Shown: piece after piece, positions 8,765 through 17,044 of the stretch
How the letters are laid out: each line of letters opens with the position of its first letter
Numbering within the stretch: the stretch's first letter is position 1
IMG/VR virus record: IMGVR_UViG_3300012950_001127
Coordinates: 18,822-82,821 of that record
Source of the DNA: a virus
Direction: 5' to 3' (one strand)
DNA: 64,000 nucleotides
Translations under genes and position numbers: made by a program
The notes under the pieces: model-generated
Databases searched by the model: none
What the model was told of the DNA's origin: nothing
Seen by the model: the letters and a program-made list of their open reading frames with translations, nothing else

Positions 8765-9094
8765 TTGCAGGCCTATATTGTTTTAAGTTGTAATGGGCAT
8801 GTTGATTTGGATGGATTTTTATATTGCAATTCTATTTCAAATCCAATTATTGATTTATCAAAAGTAAAAAAAGAAGAAAGAGAAAAAGTTTTTCACTTTT
8901 TAGACAATGCATGTGGATTATTTGATTCTACATGTTATGACTATAATAAATGCATTAATATAGTAACATTCTTGTATAGGAATTTTAATTTAATTAGTGA
9001 AGAAAATTTACGAAAAATTCAAGCATTTTTAAAAATGCATAAAGTTTGCGGAGTATATATAATGTTAGTGTTAAAAGAGGATTACAATGTCTGA
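8765..9094 (+). CDS. Hypothetical protein, Cys-containing, TTG start
   Basis: A 109-residue protein of unknown family. It has scattered cysteines (six, without a CxxC pair), a helical middle (KKEEREKVFHFLDNACGLF) and a hydrophobic end (VCGVYIMLVL). The start is TTG at 8765, chosen because TAAGGAG lies 7 nt upstream and no in-frame ATG follows near the N-terminus. The stop overlaps the next start by 8 nt. It is the first gene after the fibre, and may open the recombination/replication operon. Confidence 0.6.
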   Translation: MQAYIVLSCNGHVDLDGFLYCNSISNPIIDLSKVKKEEREKVFHFLDNACGLFDSTCYDYNKCINIVTFLYRNFNLISEENLRKIQAFLKMHKVCGVYIMLVLKEDYNV

Positions 9095-9443
9095 TTTGAA
9101 AGTGCCACAAAATAATAAATATTTAGAGTCAAAAACAAAGGGAGTTAGAAATAAAGTAGAGGAAGCTTTCAATGATTTTAAGCTGCTGTTGTCAGACAAA
9201 ACTCATCCAGACAATCAAACTCCTGGATTTCATAACCGAGTCGTAGGTATTTTAAATAATTTGCTTGTAGCCGCAGATGATCTTGACTCTACAAACCCTG
9301 GAGAGGGTATTTTTGGTTTAATTATATTAGCCTTAAGATCTAATTTAAAACTTAAAGATGATAGAGTTAAATTAGAAGTAGAAGTTAGAGAGTTGAGAAG
9401 AGAAATAGAAAAGCTTAAAAAGAATCAAAAGATAAAGAGATGA
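9087..9443 (+). CDS. Hypothetical protein with C-terminal coiled coil
   Basis: A 118-residue protein. The first two thirds are mixed helix (SDKTHPDNQTPGFHNRVVGI, then a hydrophobic FGLIILAL at about 74-81); the end is a strongly heptad-like charged helix (VKLEVEVRELRREIEKLKKN). No family recognised. It starts within the end of the preceding gene (8-nt overlap) and ends overlapping the next by 4 nt, so all three small genes are probably cotranslated with the FtsK-like gene. Confidence 0.6.
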   Translation: MSDLKVPQNNKYLESKTKGVRNKVEEAFNDFKLLLSDKTHPDNQTPGFHNRVVGILNNLLVAADDLDSTNPGEGIFGLIILALRSNLKLKDDRVKLEVEVRELRREIEKLKKNQKIKR

Positions 9444-9658
9444 CGTTTAAGAGCAAAGCTATAAAGCTTTTAACGGATAAAGCTTCTAATGTAAGTAAAG
9501 AGATTAGAAAAATAGAGGACGATGCCAAAAAATTTTCCGTTGACTGCTCCTCCGACCGTGTCTACAATGCTCTTGTGGGCTACCGTGAAGGCCTTAGAGA
9601 TGTTCTGCAGGAACTAAGGAGTTTGAATGAAGGCGTCAGAGGTAATAGGGATATTTGA
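9440..9658 (+). CDS. Small helical hypothetical protein
   Basis: A 72-residue, highly charged, probably all-helical protein (KASNVSKEIRKIEDDAKKF, then YREGLRDVLQELRSL). The ATG overlaps the upstream TGA (ATGA) and the 3' end overlaps the FtsK-like gene by 32 nt. Function unknown; the tight coupling suggests a partner of the translocase. Confidence 0.55.
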   Translation: MTFKSKAIKLLTDKASNVSKEIRKIEDDAKKFSVDCSSDRVYNALVGYREGLRDVLQELRSLNEGVRGNRDI

Positions 9659-10721
9659 GCAAAAAAAGGAAGAAAAGATTTTCAGCCTTTTGAAGTCATT
9701 TGGGATAAAGACGGAGTATGTAAAGATTGATAAAAAGAGATTTTTTGATATTTATGATATAAAATTATCTAATGGAATCAGATCTTCTAAGTTAGATCGA
9801 GTTCTTGTAGATATAGGTTTAGCAATGTCTTCTCATTCCCACCCTAAAGGATATCCTGTTATGAGGGATGGGGTATATAGGATTGAAATTCAAAGAGAAG
9901 AGATAGAGTCTCCTACTTTTCAGTCTGTATATAATTCTTTTGCTAAAAATCATTATGCGCCTATAGCGGTAGGCGTAGACACTTTGGGGGAATTTTTCAG
10001 TATAGATTTAAATAAGCTGCCAAATTTATTGGTAGCAGGGACTACTGGCTCTGGCAAAAGCATGTTGCTTCATAGCTTTGTATTATCTCTTTTGGGCTCT
10101 GATGCGCTTGTGCACCTTGTTGACCCGAAGATGGTAGAGTTTGGTATTTATGAAAACTTTAAAGCAATAAGATCTATTTCTCACTCTGTTGAGGAGACAG
10201 AGGCGATGATAGAGGGTGTTCGTGAACTCATGGAGTCTAGATTTGGATGCCTAAAGAGTCATGGAGCAAGAGACGCGTCAGAATATAATAAAAAAGTAGA
10301 TCAGAAGAATAAAATGCGTCCAGTAGTTGTGATTGTAGACGAGTGGGCAGATATTGTATTACAAGATAAGGATATACAAAAGGTATTATGCTTTGTTGCA
10401 CAAAAAGGCAGAGCGGCTGGTATTTCTATAATTCTTGCGACACAAAGACCATCTGCCAGAGTAATATCTGGATTAGTTAAAGCGAATTTTTCCGGCAGAG
10501 TGTCTTTGAAAGTTGCGTCGGCTGTTGATAGTAGGATTGTTTTAGATTGCAATGGAGCAGAAAAAATAACAGACGTAGGTACTGGCCTATATTTAGATGG
10601 CACATTGTCTAAACCAAAAATGTTTAGAGCGCCAAATATTCTTGATATTCAAGAAGAATTAAATATTATAAGCCCAATCGCTAAGGCGCGTCCAAGTTTT
10701 TGGAGCAGGTTTAAATTTTGA
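9627..10721 (+). CDS. FtsK/SpoIIIE-like DNA translocase
   Basis: A 364-residue P-loop ATPase of the FtsK-HerA group. Visible are the Walker A loop AGTTGSGKS (about 137-145), the FtsK-type VHLVDPKMVEF after the first strand, Walker B VVVIVDEWAD (about 233-242), a sensor stretch GISIILATQRPS (about 268-279) and the family 'L.ANFSGRVSLKVAS..DSR..LD..GAE.L.. G.glyl' end. There are no membrane helices and no gamma DNA-reading domain, so it is a soluble motor. It may move or clear DNA during replication, segregation or recombination. AAGGAG precedes the ATG by 6 nt. Its stop overlaps the TTG of the primase zinc-domain gene. Confidence 0.85.
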   Translation: MKASEVIGIFEQKKEEKIFSLLKSFGIKTEYVKIDKKRFFDIYDIKLSNGIRSSKLDRVLVDIGLAMSSHSHPKGYPVMRDGVYRIEIQREEIESPTFQSVYNSFAKNHYAPIAVGVDTLGEFFSIDLNKLPNLLVAGTTGSGKSMLLHSFVLSLLGSDALVHLVDPKMVEFGIYENFKAIRSISHSVEETEAMIEGVRELMESRFGCLKSHGARDASEYNKKVDQKNKMRPVVVIVDEWADIVLQDKDIQKVLCFVAQKGRAAGISIILATQRPSARVISGLVKANFSGRVSLKVASAVDSRIVLDCNGAEKITDVGTGLYLDGTLSKPKMFRAPNILDIQEELNIISPIAKARPSFWSRFKF

Positions 10722-11257
10722 TTAGATATTCGAAAGAGCAGATATTAAATAGTGTAAATATCGCAAGTATAGCAGATAAATTTAATATAGGGTTGGAGCA
10801 GGTTAATACTGGCAACTTTACACACAGGTGCAAGTGCCCATCGGCAGAGCATAAGAATGGCTCAGAAAGAACAGGCTCTCTTTATATAGATGAGATAAAC
10901 AATAATTTTTATTGCTTTGGTTGTGGAGCATCTAACAATGTTATAGACTTTTATATGTTATGTGCTGAAAAAGATTTTTCAGAATCTATTTTTGATCTAT
11001 CCGAATATGTAGATGCAGATAAAGTTAAGAATATTAAAGTAATAAAAAAAGCAAGTAACTTTCAATATTTAATAATGATTTCTAATGAATTTAGAAAATT
11101 ACAGAGATTTCACTCAGAAGATATGGAGTGGATCGAGAAGTTTATCAAACATACGGATAAGCGCTTGTGTTCTATAGATAGATGTGATGTTGGTGCGGCA
11201 AAGAAAATTTTAAATAAAATAAAGCTTATTATAAATAGGAGGTATCAAAACAAATGA
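10718..11257 (+). CDS. DnaG-type primase zinc-binding domain protein (split primase, N-terminal part)
   Basis: A 179-residue protein whose first ~95 residues match the CHC2-type zinc ribbon of DnaG: a leading helix (VNIASIADKFNIGLEQ), HRCKCPSAEHKN, then SLYIDEINNNFYCFGCGASNNVIDFYM, giving C-x-C...C-x2-C ligands. This domain chooses primase start sites on single-stranded DNA. No TOPRIM or RNA-polymerase core follows; the last 80 residues are basic and helical. The catalytic half is a separate gene at 34809. The start is TTG overlapping the previous stop (TTGA), with TGGAGCAGG upstream. Neighbours are a translocase and SbcCD. The domain assignment is good; cooperation with the distant gene is inference. 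Confidence 0.82.
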   Translation: MIRYSKEQILNSVNIASIADKFNIGLEQVNTGNFTHRCKCPSAEHKNGSERTGSLYIDEINNNFYCFGCGASNNVIDFYMLCAEKDFSESIFDLSEYVDADKVKNIKVIKKASNFQYLIMISNEFRKLQRFHSEDMEWIEKFIKHTDKRLCSIDRCDVGAAKKILNKIKLIINRRYQNK

Positions 11258-12423
11258 GAATGATTATCTGTGGAGATACGCATATAGGTGCCATTTTTGG
11301 CCTTGGAAGGCCAAATGGCAAGGGCAGTAATACGCGAGTTGATGACTATGAAAATACTTTTAACTCTATTGTTGATCACGCCATAAACACAAAGGCTGAT
11401 ATTTTTATTCAAACTGGAGATATATTTGAAAGCAGAAATCCTTCGGTTGAACATATGAAGGTTGTAGATAAGGCTCTTAGGCGCTTGTCTAATGAAAATA
11501 TAGCAACGTTTGTGATAATGGGGAATCATGATTATAAAAAAAGCGGCCCATCATTTACTAGCTCTATAACTTCATTGGCTTCTGCAGATTATCCAAACGT
11601 AAGAATGCTAATAGAGCCTGAGATTATTCAGGTTTGTAACTCAAGCAATGAAAAAGTTAATATTCTTCTCCTGCCTTATAGGGACAGGAAGATGTATAAG
11701 GGGAAATCTGTCAAGGAGCAATCAGATGGATATAATAATGAAATTATAAATTTAGTATCTTCCGCAGCCTCAGACATACCTCTGGTCGCGGTTGGACATA
11801 ATTTCTTTTATGAAGGAAGTTATAATGATTATGGCGGAACAGAAATTCTAACGAGCCCCCAGGCCTTTAAGGGCGCAGACTTAGTTGTTATGGGGCACTT
11901 GCATCAGTTTAGAGTATTGCGCAAGCGCGCACCCGTATGTGTGTATTCTGGCTCCATGGAGAAGACAAACTTTGGAGATTCAAGCGTAGACAAGTATTAT
12001 ATAGATTATAATATTTTAAATAAAAAGATAAAGTTTTGTAAAACTAAAACGAGAGAGCTTGTTGATGACTCCTTTGATTTAACTGGGGTTGGCTTTGCAG
12101 ATGTTCAAAACAGAATAGAGGAAGAATTAGAGGCCTCTTCTCTTGAAGACAAGATAGTTAGATTGAAGCTGGTTGTTGATGAAAAAGTTTTGCCAGTATT
12201 AGACGTGTCGAGGGTTGAAACGGCCATATATAGCCATGGAGCGTTTTATGTATCCAAAGTAATTATAGAGCCTATTGCACAAAGGATTGTTAGAGATAAT
12301 GCCATTCTAGGCTACGAAGATGATTACGAAATGTTTGAAGCCTTTCTTAAGTCACAGAATATAGATTTAGATTCTAAAGAGTTGCTGTTGACCGAAGCAA
12401 AGGAAATTATGGGGAAAATATGA
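11254..12423 (+). CDS. sbcD: SbcD/Mre11-like nuclease (T4 gp47 type)
   Basis: A 389-residue calcineurin-like phosphoesterase. Metal-binding motifs appear in order: GDTHIG (7-12), TGDIFE (about 54-59), MGNHDYK (about 89-95), VGHNFF (about 176-181) and MGHLHQF (about 209-215). The C-terminal part is the capping/DNA-binding region. With SbcC it trims double-strand ends and hairpins and feeds recombination-dependent replication. A strong AGGAGG lies 10 nt upstream; the ATG overlaps the previous stop, and the stop overlaps sbcC by 4 nt (ATGA), the usual arrangement for this pair. Confidence 0.93.
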   Translation: MRMIICGDTHIGAIFGLGRPNGKGSNTRVDDYENTFNSIVDHAINTKADIFIQTGDIFESRNPSVEHMKVVDKALRRLSNENIATFVIMGNHDYKKSGPSFTSSITSLASADYPNVRMLIEPEIIQVCNSSNEKVNILLLPYRDRKMYKGKSVKEQSDGYNNEIINLVSSAASDIPLVAVGHNFFYEGSYNDYGGTEILTSPQAFKGADLVVMGHLHQFRVLRKRAPVCVYSGSMEKTNFGDSSVDKYYIDYNILNKKIKFCKTKTRELVDDSFDLTGVGFADVQNRIEEELEASSLEDKIVRLKLVVDEKVLPVLDVSRVETAIYSHGAFYVSKVIIEPIAQRIVRDNAILGYEDDYEMFEAFLKSQNIDLDSKELLLTEAKEIMGKI

Positions 12424-14525
12424 TTCCAACAAAAGTTGAATTAGAAAACTTTTTTTCACACAAAAATAGCACTGTTGATTTTTCAGATTTTTCTTCTGCA
12501 TTGCTCATAGGCAATACAGAGGGCGATTACGGAAAGTCTAATGGCTCTGGGAAAAGTGCCATATTTGAATCAATTTTATGGTGCCTTTTTAACAAATCAA
12601 GAGTCTCTATGATGGATGATATAATCATGTGGGGATCTGCCACATGCTTTGTAGAGTTAGAGTTTAATCATGATAATAATTTATATAAGGTAAGAAGGTC
12701 CAGATCAAGGATGAACTCAACATCATCTGTTGAATTTTGTATATCTGATCCAGTGGAAGGCTGGCAAGACTTATCTTGTTCTACTGCGGGAGATACAAAT
12801 AAGTTAATCGAAGAAATTACAGGTCTCAATTATAAAACTTTTATAAACTCTGTCTATTTTAGACAGAATGATATATCTGAGTTTGCAGAAGCAGAAGCTT
12901 CCAGAAAGAAAGAGATTTTAAAATCTATTGTAGATATATCCAGATGGGACGACTACGATAAGGAGGCTAGGAAAAAGGCTAGAGATATCAAAATAGAGTG
13001 CAAAGTGTTGCAGGCATCTGTAGATGGATATAAAGATTTGGTTGAAGAGCTTGCGAAAACAGAGGGGGAGTTAGGATTATTAAAAGACAGCATAGAGAAG
13101 CTGGCGGCTAAGAAAGCCTCAGTTGTGGGACAGCTTGATTTGCTGAGTGGCGAATATTCTTTGATAAAAGAATCTTTGGATACAGAGACATACGATAAAA
13201 TTATTGAAAAAATTTCTTCTTTAAAGAAAGACAAAGAGCGTGCCGCTAACCTCTTAGGCGAAGAAACCGCTTTGATAGTTAAATATGAAAAAGATAAGAA
13301 GGCAATAGAGAATGATATTGACAATCTTTCAATATCAATAAAAAATCTTCTTGAAGAAGAGGTGCCTACAGGAATTGTTGATTCGCTTCGCAGTGAGCTA
13401 ACGACGCATAAGTCTAGCGTAGCTTCTTCTAAACTAATTTTAAGTAATTTAAACAAGATTGATCTAAGCAGCGGTGCATGTCATGTGTGTGAGCAGAATA
13501 TTCCTGAAACTCTTAGCCAAAAGTTATCAAAAGAATATAGAGAAAGAATTGATGGTCACAAGAAAAGCGTCGGAGTTTGCAAAGAAAGCATTGTAAAGAT
13601 TGAGGGCAAAATAGAAAAGTGGCTTGAGAAAGAGAAGGGCAATTCTAAGATAAAAGAGGCAAATGCTAGCATTGAGCCGTTAGAATACAAGCTAAGCCTT
13701 GTAAAAGAAACTCTAGATAAACATGTAAAGGAAAAAAAGGTTCAATCTAATAAGCTAGACAATATTAAGTCTGAATTAAAAACAAATATAGAAATATTAG
13801 AATCAATTAAAAATGAAAATTTTCAGAATATAAGATCAAATATTCAAATCTTAAAGGATGAAAAAGAAGTTTTGTTAAAATCCATTGCTGAAGAAAATAA
13901 AAAGATTGGAAGGCTGCAGGAAAGAGAAAGCTCTTTGAGCTCTAAGAAGGATGCTATGGAAGATAATAAGAAAAAATTAAATGAGAAGCTAAAGAGCGTT
14001 GCATTGTTTGACAAATTGGCAAGAATGTTTGGCAAAAACGGAATACAAACAATTCTTTTAGATGCTGTGATTGAAGATTTGGAGAAAACTTCTAATAAAA
14101 CTCTTTCGTCAATTTGCAACGAACCTGCAGTTATAACGCTAGAAACACAGCGTCCTGGTGCAGATGGAACGTCTATCGTTGAAACTTTGGACTTAAAAGT
14201 ACGTAAAGATGGGTGTTTGCAAAACTTTAAATCTCTTAGTGGCGGAGAAAAGTTTAGAATTTCCTTGGCGTTGCGGATAGCCCTTAGTGAAATATCCTCA
14301 AGATATGGCGGATCTTCGTTAGAATTTTTGTTGTTAGATGAAGTAAATTCGCCCTTAGACAGATTTGGCGTTGAAACTCTTTTTATAAATGTAATAAAGT
14401 CATTAGAGGACAAATATAAAATACTGGTTATTACTCACGATGAAGGGCTGAAAGAAAGATTTGATAACGTTATAGATGTAACAAAGGTTAATGGGGAAAG
14501 CCAAATAGAATTTATAGTTAGATAG
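12420..14525 (+). CDS. sbcC: SbcC/Rad50-like ATPase (T4 gp46 type)
   Basis: A 701-residue SMC-like ATPase. It shows the Walker A loop GKSNGSGKS (about 38-46), a Q-loop region (VYFRQNDIS), long coiled-coil arms on either side of a zinc hook CHVC (about 353-356), the ABC signature LSGGEKFRISLALRIAL (about 606-622) and Walker B EFLLLDEV (about 636-643) with a D-loop (SPLDRFG) and H-loop (VITHDEG). It is shorter than cellular SbcC, like T4 gp46. It forms the end-processing complex with the SbcD-like protein immediately upstream. Confidence 0.94.
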   Translation: MIPTKVELENFFSHKNSTVDFSDFSSALLIGNTEGDYGKSNGSGKSAIFESILWCLFNKSRVSMMDDIIMWGSATCFVELEFNHDNNLYKVRRSRSRMNSTSSVEFCISDPVEGWQDLSCSTAGDTNKLIEEITGLNYKTFINSVYFRQNDISEFAEAEASRKKEILKSIVDISRWDDYDKEARKKARDIKIECKVLQASVDGYKDLVEELAKTEGELGLLKDSIEKLAAKKASVVGQLDLLSGEYSLIKESLDTETYDKIIEKISSLKKDKERAANLLGEETALIVKYEKDKKAIENDIDNLSISIKNLLEEEVPTGIVDSLRSELTTHKSSVASSKLILSNLNKIDLSSGACHVCEQNIPETLSQKLSKEYRERIDGHKKSVGVCKESIVKIEGKIEKWLEKEKGNSKIKEANASIEPLEYKLSLVKETLDKHVKEKKVQSNKLDNIKSELKTNIEILESIKNENFQNIRSNIQILKDEKEVLLKSIAEENKKIGRLQERESSLSSKKDAMEDNKKKLNEKLKSVALFDKLARMFGKNGIQTILLDAVIEDLEKTSNKTLSSICNEPAVITLETQRPGADGTSIVETLDLKVRKDGCLQNFKSLSGGEKFRISLALRIALSEISSRYGGSSLEFLLLDEVNSPLDRFGVETLFINVIKSLEDKYKILVITHDEGLKERFDNVIDVTKVNGESQIEFIVR

Positions 14526-14580
14526 TTAGATCCGTTTTAATATGGTATGCTAATTATCGCAGATAAGTTATGGAGAGATC

Positions 14581-15456
14581 ATGATAGTATTAACTATGAC
14601 AGAGAGTTCGGTTGAGCTTATTTCTGGCAGCCCAGAGTATGTTGCCTTTTCCTCTAGCGAGCCAGCTAGCATCTACTATACCCTCGACGGATCTGCGCCC
14701 ACGGAAGAATCCCTGATTGCTGTGGGAAGAGTATACCTGCCTTCAGGTGGGGTAGCTTTTTCTATTAAGGCTGTTGCTATATCGGCAAGTGATAGTTCGG
14801 CAGTTTTAGAGCAAGAATACTCTCCAGACTCTACGGATTTAAATGGGCCAAGGCATATTGGGGAAGAGGGCGTTTTGGTTATGCCTTATGGAGAGGACGC
14901 TGTTGATAGTCTGTCTTACGATGCGAGTGGAGATCCGGCTCAAGAGGTTGCAAAGAGCTTTGATGATTTAGATATAAAGGTCTCCAGGGTTAATCGCGGT
15001 GGAGTTATGCTAGATAAATACAAAACCTCTGTATCTTTTGTTAACTTTGCAGAAATTTCCTCTAAAGCAAAAGAGACAATAACAAGCACTCCAAATAATA
15101 ATGTTGACTTTGATCCTACGGCTAGAGTTATTGTGATAGACGGCTCCACGGACGAAAAAAAGCAAGAACAAGTTGTCAAGATAGTAAATCGTCCCTATAA
15201 TAATCTTGACCCAGTTAGCAAATTTTACGATGAGCAAATTGGGAATTCAGAACAAGTTATTACAGGAAACTATGTTAGAAGCTTTTATAATCCCAGCACT
15301 GGAATATATACATCTTTTTATTGGGAAAGTAGAGAATCTAGGTGGTTAAAATCTATTCAGAGAATAGAGCACAAGCCCTTGGCTGTATCTTTTTCGTCTG
15401 AAAAAATGTTTGTATATAGATGGATTCAAGATAGAGCTATGAGTCAAATTTTTTAG
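14581..15456 (+). CDS. Protein with chitobiase/hexosaminidase C-type beta domain
   Basis: A 291-residue protein. The N-terminal ~75 residues fit the CHB_HEX_C_1 beta-sandwich: SASIYYTLDGS-type motif is seen as SIYYTLDGSAPTEESL (about 31-46), followed by FSIKAVAIS. In chitinases and adhesins this domain is an accessory module. The remainder is unrecognised and contains acidic, Ser-rich segments and a C-terminal region with many aromatic residues (YTSFYWESRESRWLKS). It could be a virion protein although its neighbours are recombination genes. ATG follows TATGGAGAG. The 55-nt gap upstream holds a TGGTATGCT string that is only a weak promoter candidate. Confidence 0.6.
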   Translation: MIVLTMTESSVELISGSPEYVAFSSSEPASIYYTLDGSAPTEESLIAVGRVYLPSGGVAFSIKAVAISASDSSAVLEQEYSPDSTDLNGPRHIGEEGVLVMPYGEDAVDSLSYDASGDPAQEVAKSFDDLDIKVSRVNRGGVMLDKYKTSVSFVNFAEISSKAKETITSTPNNNVDFDPTARVIVIDGSTDEKKQEQVVKIVNRPYNNLDPVSKFYDEQIGNSEQVITGNYVRSFYNPSTGIYTSFYWESRESRWLKSIQRIEHKPLAVSFSSEKMFVYRWIQDRAMSQIF

Positions 15457-15482
15457 TTTTCCTGCTACAAAAGGAGTTAGTT

Positions 15483-16256
15483 TTGTTAAAGCTTTCTGTG
15501 TCCTCTATGGACACTTATAATAAATGTCCAAAAAAATACCATTATAGGTATATAGAAAAGCCAGATGTAGAGAGGGCTAAGTGGGGGTTCACTGAGTTTG
15601 GCTCATGCGCCCATAGAATTCTCGAATTATTTCATAAAGAAATAATAAGAACAAAATCTGGAGAAAGTCATTATTCAGACATAATGAAGACTGCTTTTAA
15701 AAAGGCAGTAAAAGAATTTGATCTTGCCATATTAGAACAGCCAGTGTGGACTCCGAATGGAGACGCTCCTGGCCTCTTATATTTAAGAGAAATAATGCAA
15801 GATTATTTAAATTTATTAAAAAATAAAGGAATGCCAAATGTAATTGGCATTGAGGCCCCATATAACTTTAAGCTCCTAGCTGACGGAAAAGAGATTTTAG
15901 TAAGGGGCATTATAGACAGAATTGATAAAATTGGAGATCGAGAATATAGAGTTCTTGATTATAAAACCAGTAAGAATCAAAAATATTTAACCAGCTTTCA
16001 GCTGCTGGTTTATGCCGAAGCAGTTAGGCAAAAGTATCCAGATGCAGAAACTGTGCATGGTTCATATATGCTTTTGAAACACGGTTGCAAAACTGTTGAT
16101 TGGACCTTCGCTGGATCTGAAATAGATGGCTGCAAGCAGTCTATAATAAAAACTGCAACATATATTGAAGATGATGATTCTTGGGTAAAAAAGCCATCGC
16201 TTTTGTGCAGGTGGTGCGATTATAAACCAATATGCCAAGATGCATGGACAGAGTAG
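15483..16256 (+). CDS. Cas4/RecB-like PD-(D/E)XK nuclease
   Basis: A 257-residue nuclease of the PDDEXK_1 (RecB/AddB/Cas4) group. It begins with the family motif LSVSSMDTYNKCPKKYHYRY (residues 3-22), then has FGSCAHRILELFH (the RecB-type GxxxH), the acidic strand RGIIDRID (about 141-148) and VLDYKTSK (about 157-164), where D and K are catalytic. Four cysteines (one in NKCPKKY, three in CRWCDYKPIC near 242-251) match the Fe-S cluster of Cas4 and AddB. It probably degrades or resects DNA ends. The start is TTG, preceded by AAAAGGAGTTAG. No cas1/cas2 or CRISPR repeat is present, so a role in adaptation is not supported. Confidence 0.85.
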   Translation: MLKLSVSSMDTYNKCPKKYHYRYIEKPDVERAKWGFTEFGSCAHRILELFHKEIIRTKSGESHYSDIMKTAFKKAVKEFDLAILEQPVWTPNGDAPGLLYLREIMQDYLNLLKNKGMPNVIGIEAPYNFKLLADGKEILVRGIIDRIDKIGDREYRVLDYKTSKNQKYLTSFQLLVYAEAVRQKYPDAETVHGSYMLLKHGCKTVDWTFAGSEIDGCKQSIIKTATYIEDDDSWVKKPSLLCRWCDYKPICQDAWTE

Positions 16257-16264
16257 GGGATAAG

Positions 16265-17044
16265 ATGTTTGAAGGTATAGTTAGAATGTATGATGAAGAC
16301 GTGCATATAAATACAGATACAAAAGAAGGATATGCGCGAGTTATAGAGAGAATAGACCCGCTATTATGTAAAATGGCCTCAAAAACATATATGCCTGGAT
16401 ATAATTTTGATGACATCAAGCAAGAGTTGATAGTAATTGCGATGGAAGGAGTTGATGCATTTGATCCGAAAAAGAATGTAAAGTTAAGTACCTTTCTGCA
16501 TATTCATCTTAGAAATAAGTTGATTTCAAAAATAAAGAGCGTTAATAAACTTTCTAATGATGCGTTTTCATTGTCTGAAAATATGCAGAAAAACCCTATA
16601 TGTAGTTGTGGTGGCAAAATTATTTCAGACGAATACATAGAGGAAGAGACTGGCAAAGTAAAGTGCGGACATAGCTGTGAAGTATGTAGCAAAAATTATT
16701 CTTATCCTCATAGGAGGTCCAGAGAAGAGCTTATATTTAGTGGAATGCCGCGAGTTAACCCGAATGACGGTGAAGAGTATGCGGATTTTCAAAGTTCTTT
16801 ATCAAACTCTAGTGGGCTTTATTCTGACGATAGAACATCATATGATGATGTTGAATTAGAGCTTTTGATAGATAAGCTTTCAGAGGCGATTGACGAAAAG
16901 ACTTCAATCATATTAAGGAAAGTTTGCCTGGAAGGATTTTCAATTAAAGATGCTGCAGAAAGTGTAGGCTTGACCGGGTGGGCGGCAAGCATGAGGCTTA
17001 AGAAGCTTGATCGCTTTAAAATATTAAAAGACTTGCTTGATTAA
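16265..17044 (+). CDS. Phage RNA polymerase sigma factor with zinc-ribbon-like insertion
   Basis: A 259-residue sigma-70-like protein. Region 2 is visible at about 31-92: YNFDDIKQELIVIAMEGVDAFDPKKNVKLSTFLHIHLRNKLI, with the conserved D-I-x-Q-E and F-D-P...F-S-T-[FY] pattern that binds RNA polymerase and the -10 element. Region 4 lies near 205-255 (DEKTSIILRKVCLEGFSIKDAAESVGLTGWAASMRLKKL), an HTH. Between them is CSC (113-115) and C-x-H-x-C-x2-C (134-141), a putative zinc ribbon not usual in sigma factors. I choose ATG 16265 because GGGGA lies 4-8 nt upstream. It likely directs host polymerase to middle or late phage promoters. Confidence 0.8.
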   Translation: MFEGIVRMYDEDVHINTDTKEGYARVIERIDPLLCKMASKTYMPGYNFDDIKQELIVIAMEGVDAFDPKKNVKLSTFLHIHLRNKLISKIKSVNKLSNDAFSLSENMQKNPICSCGGKIISDEYIEEETGKVKCGHSCEVCSKNYSYPHRRSREELIFSGMPRVNPNDGEEYADFQSSLSNSSGLYSDDRTSYDDVELELLIDKLSEAIDEKTSIILRKVCLEGFSIKDAAESVGLTGWAASMRLKKLDRFKILKDLLD

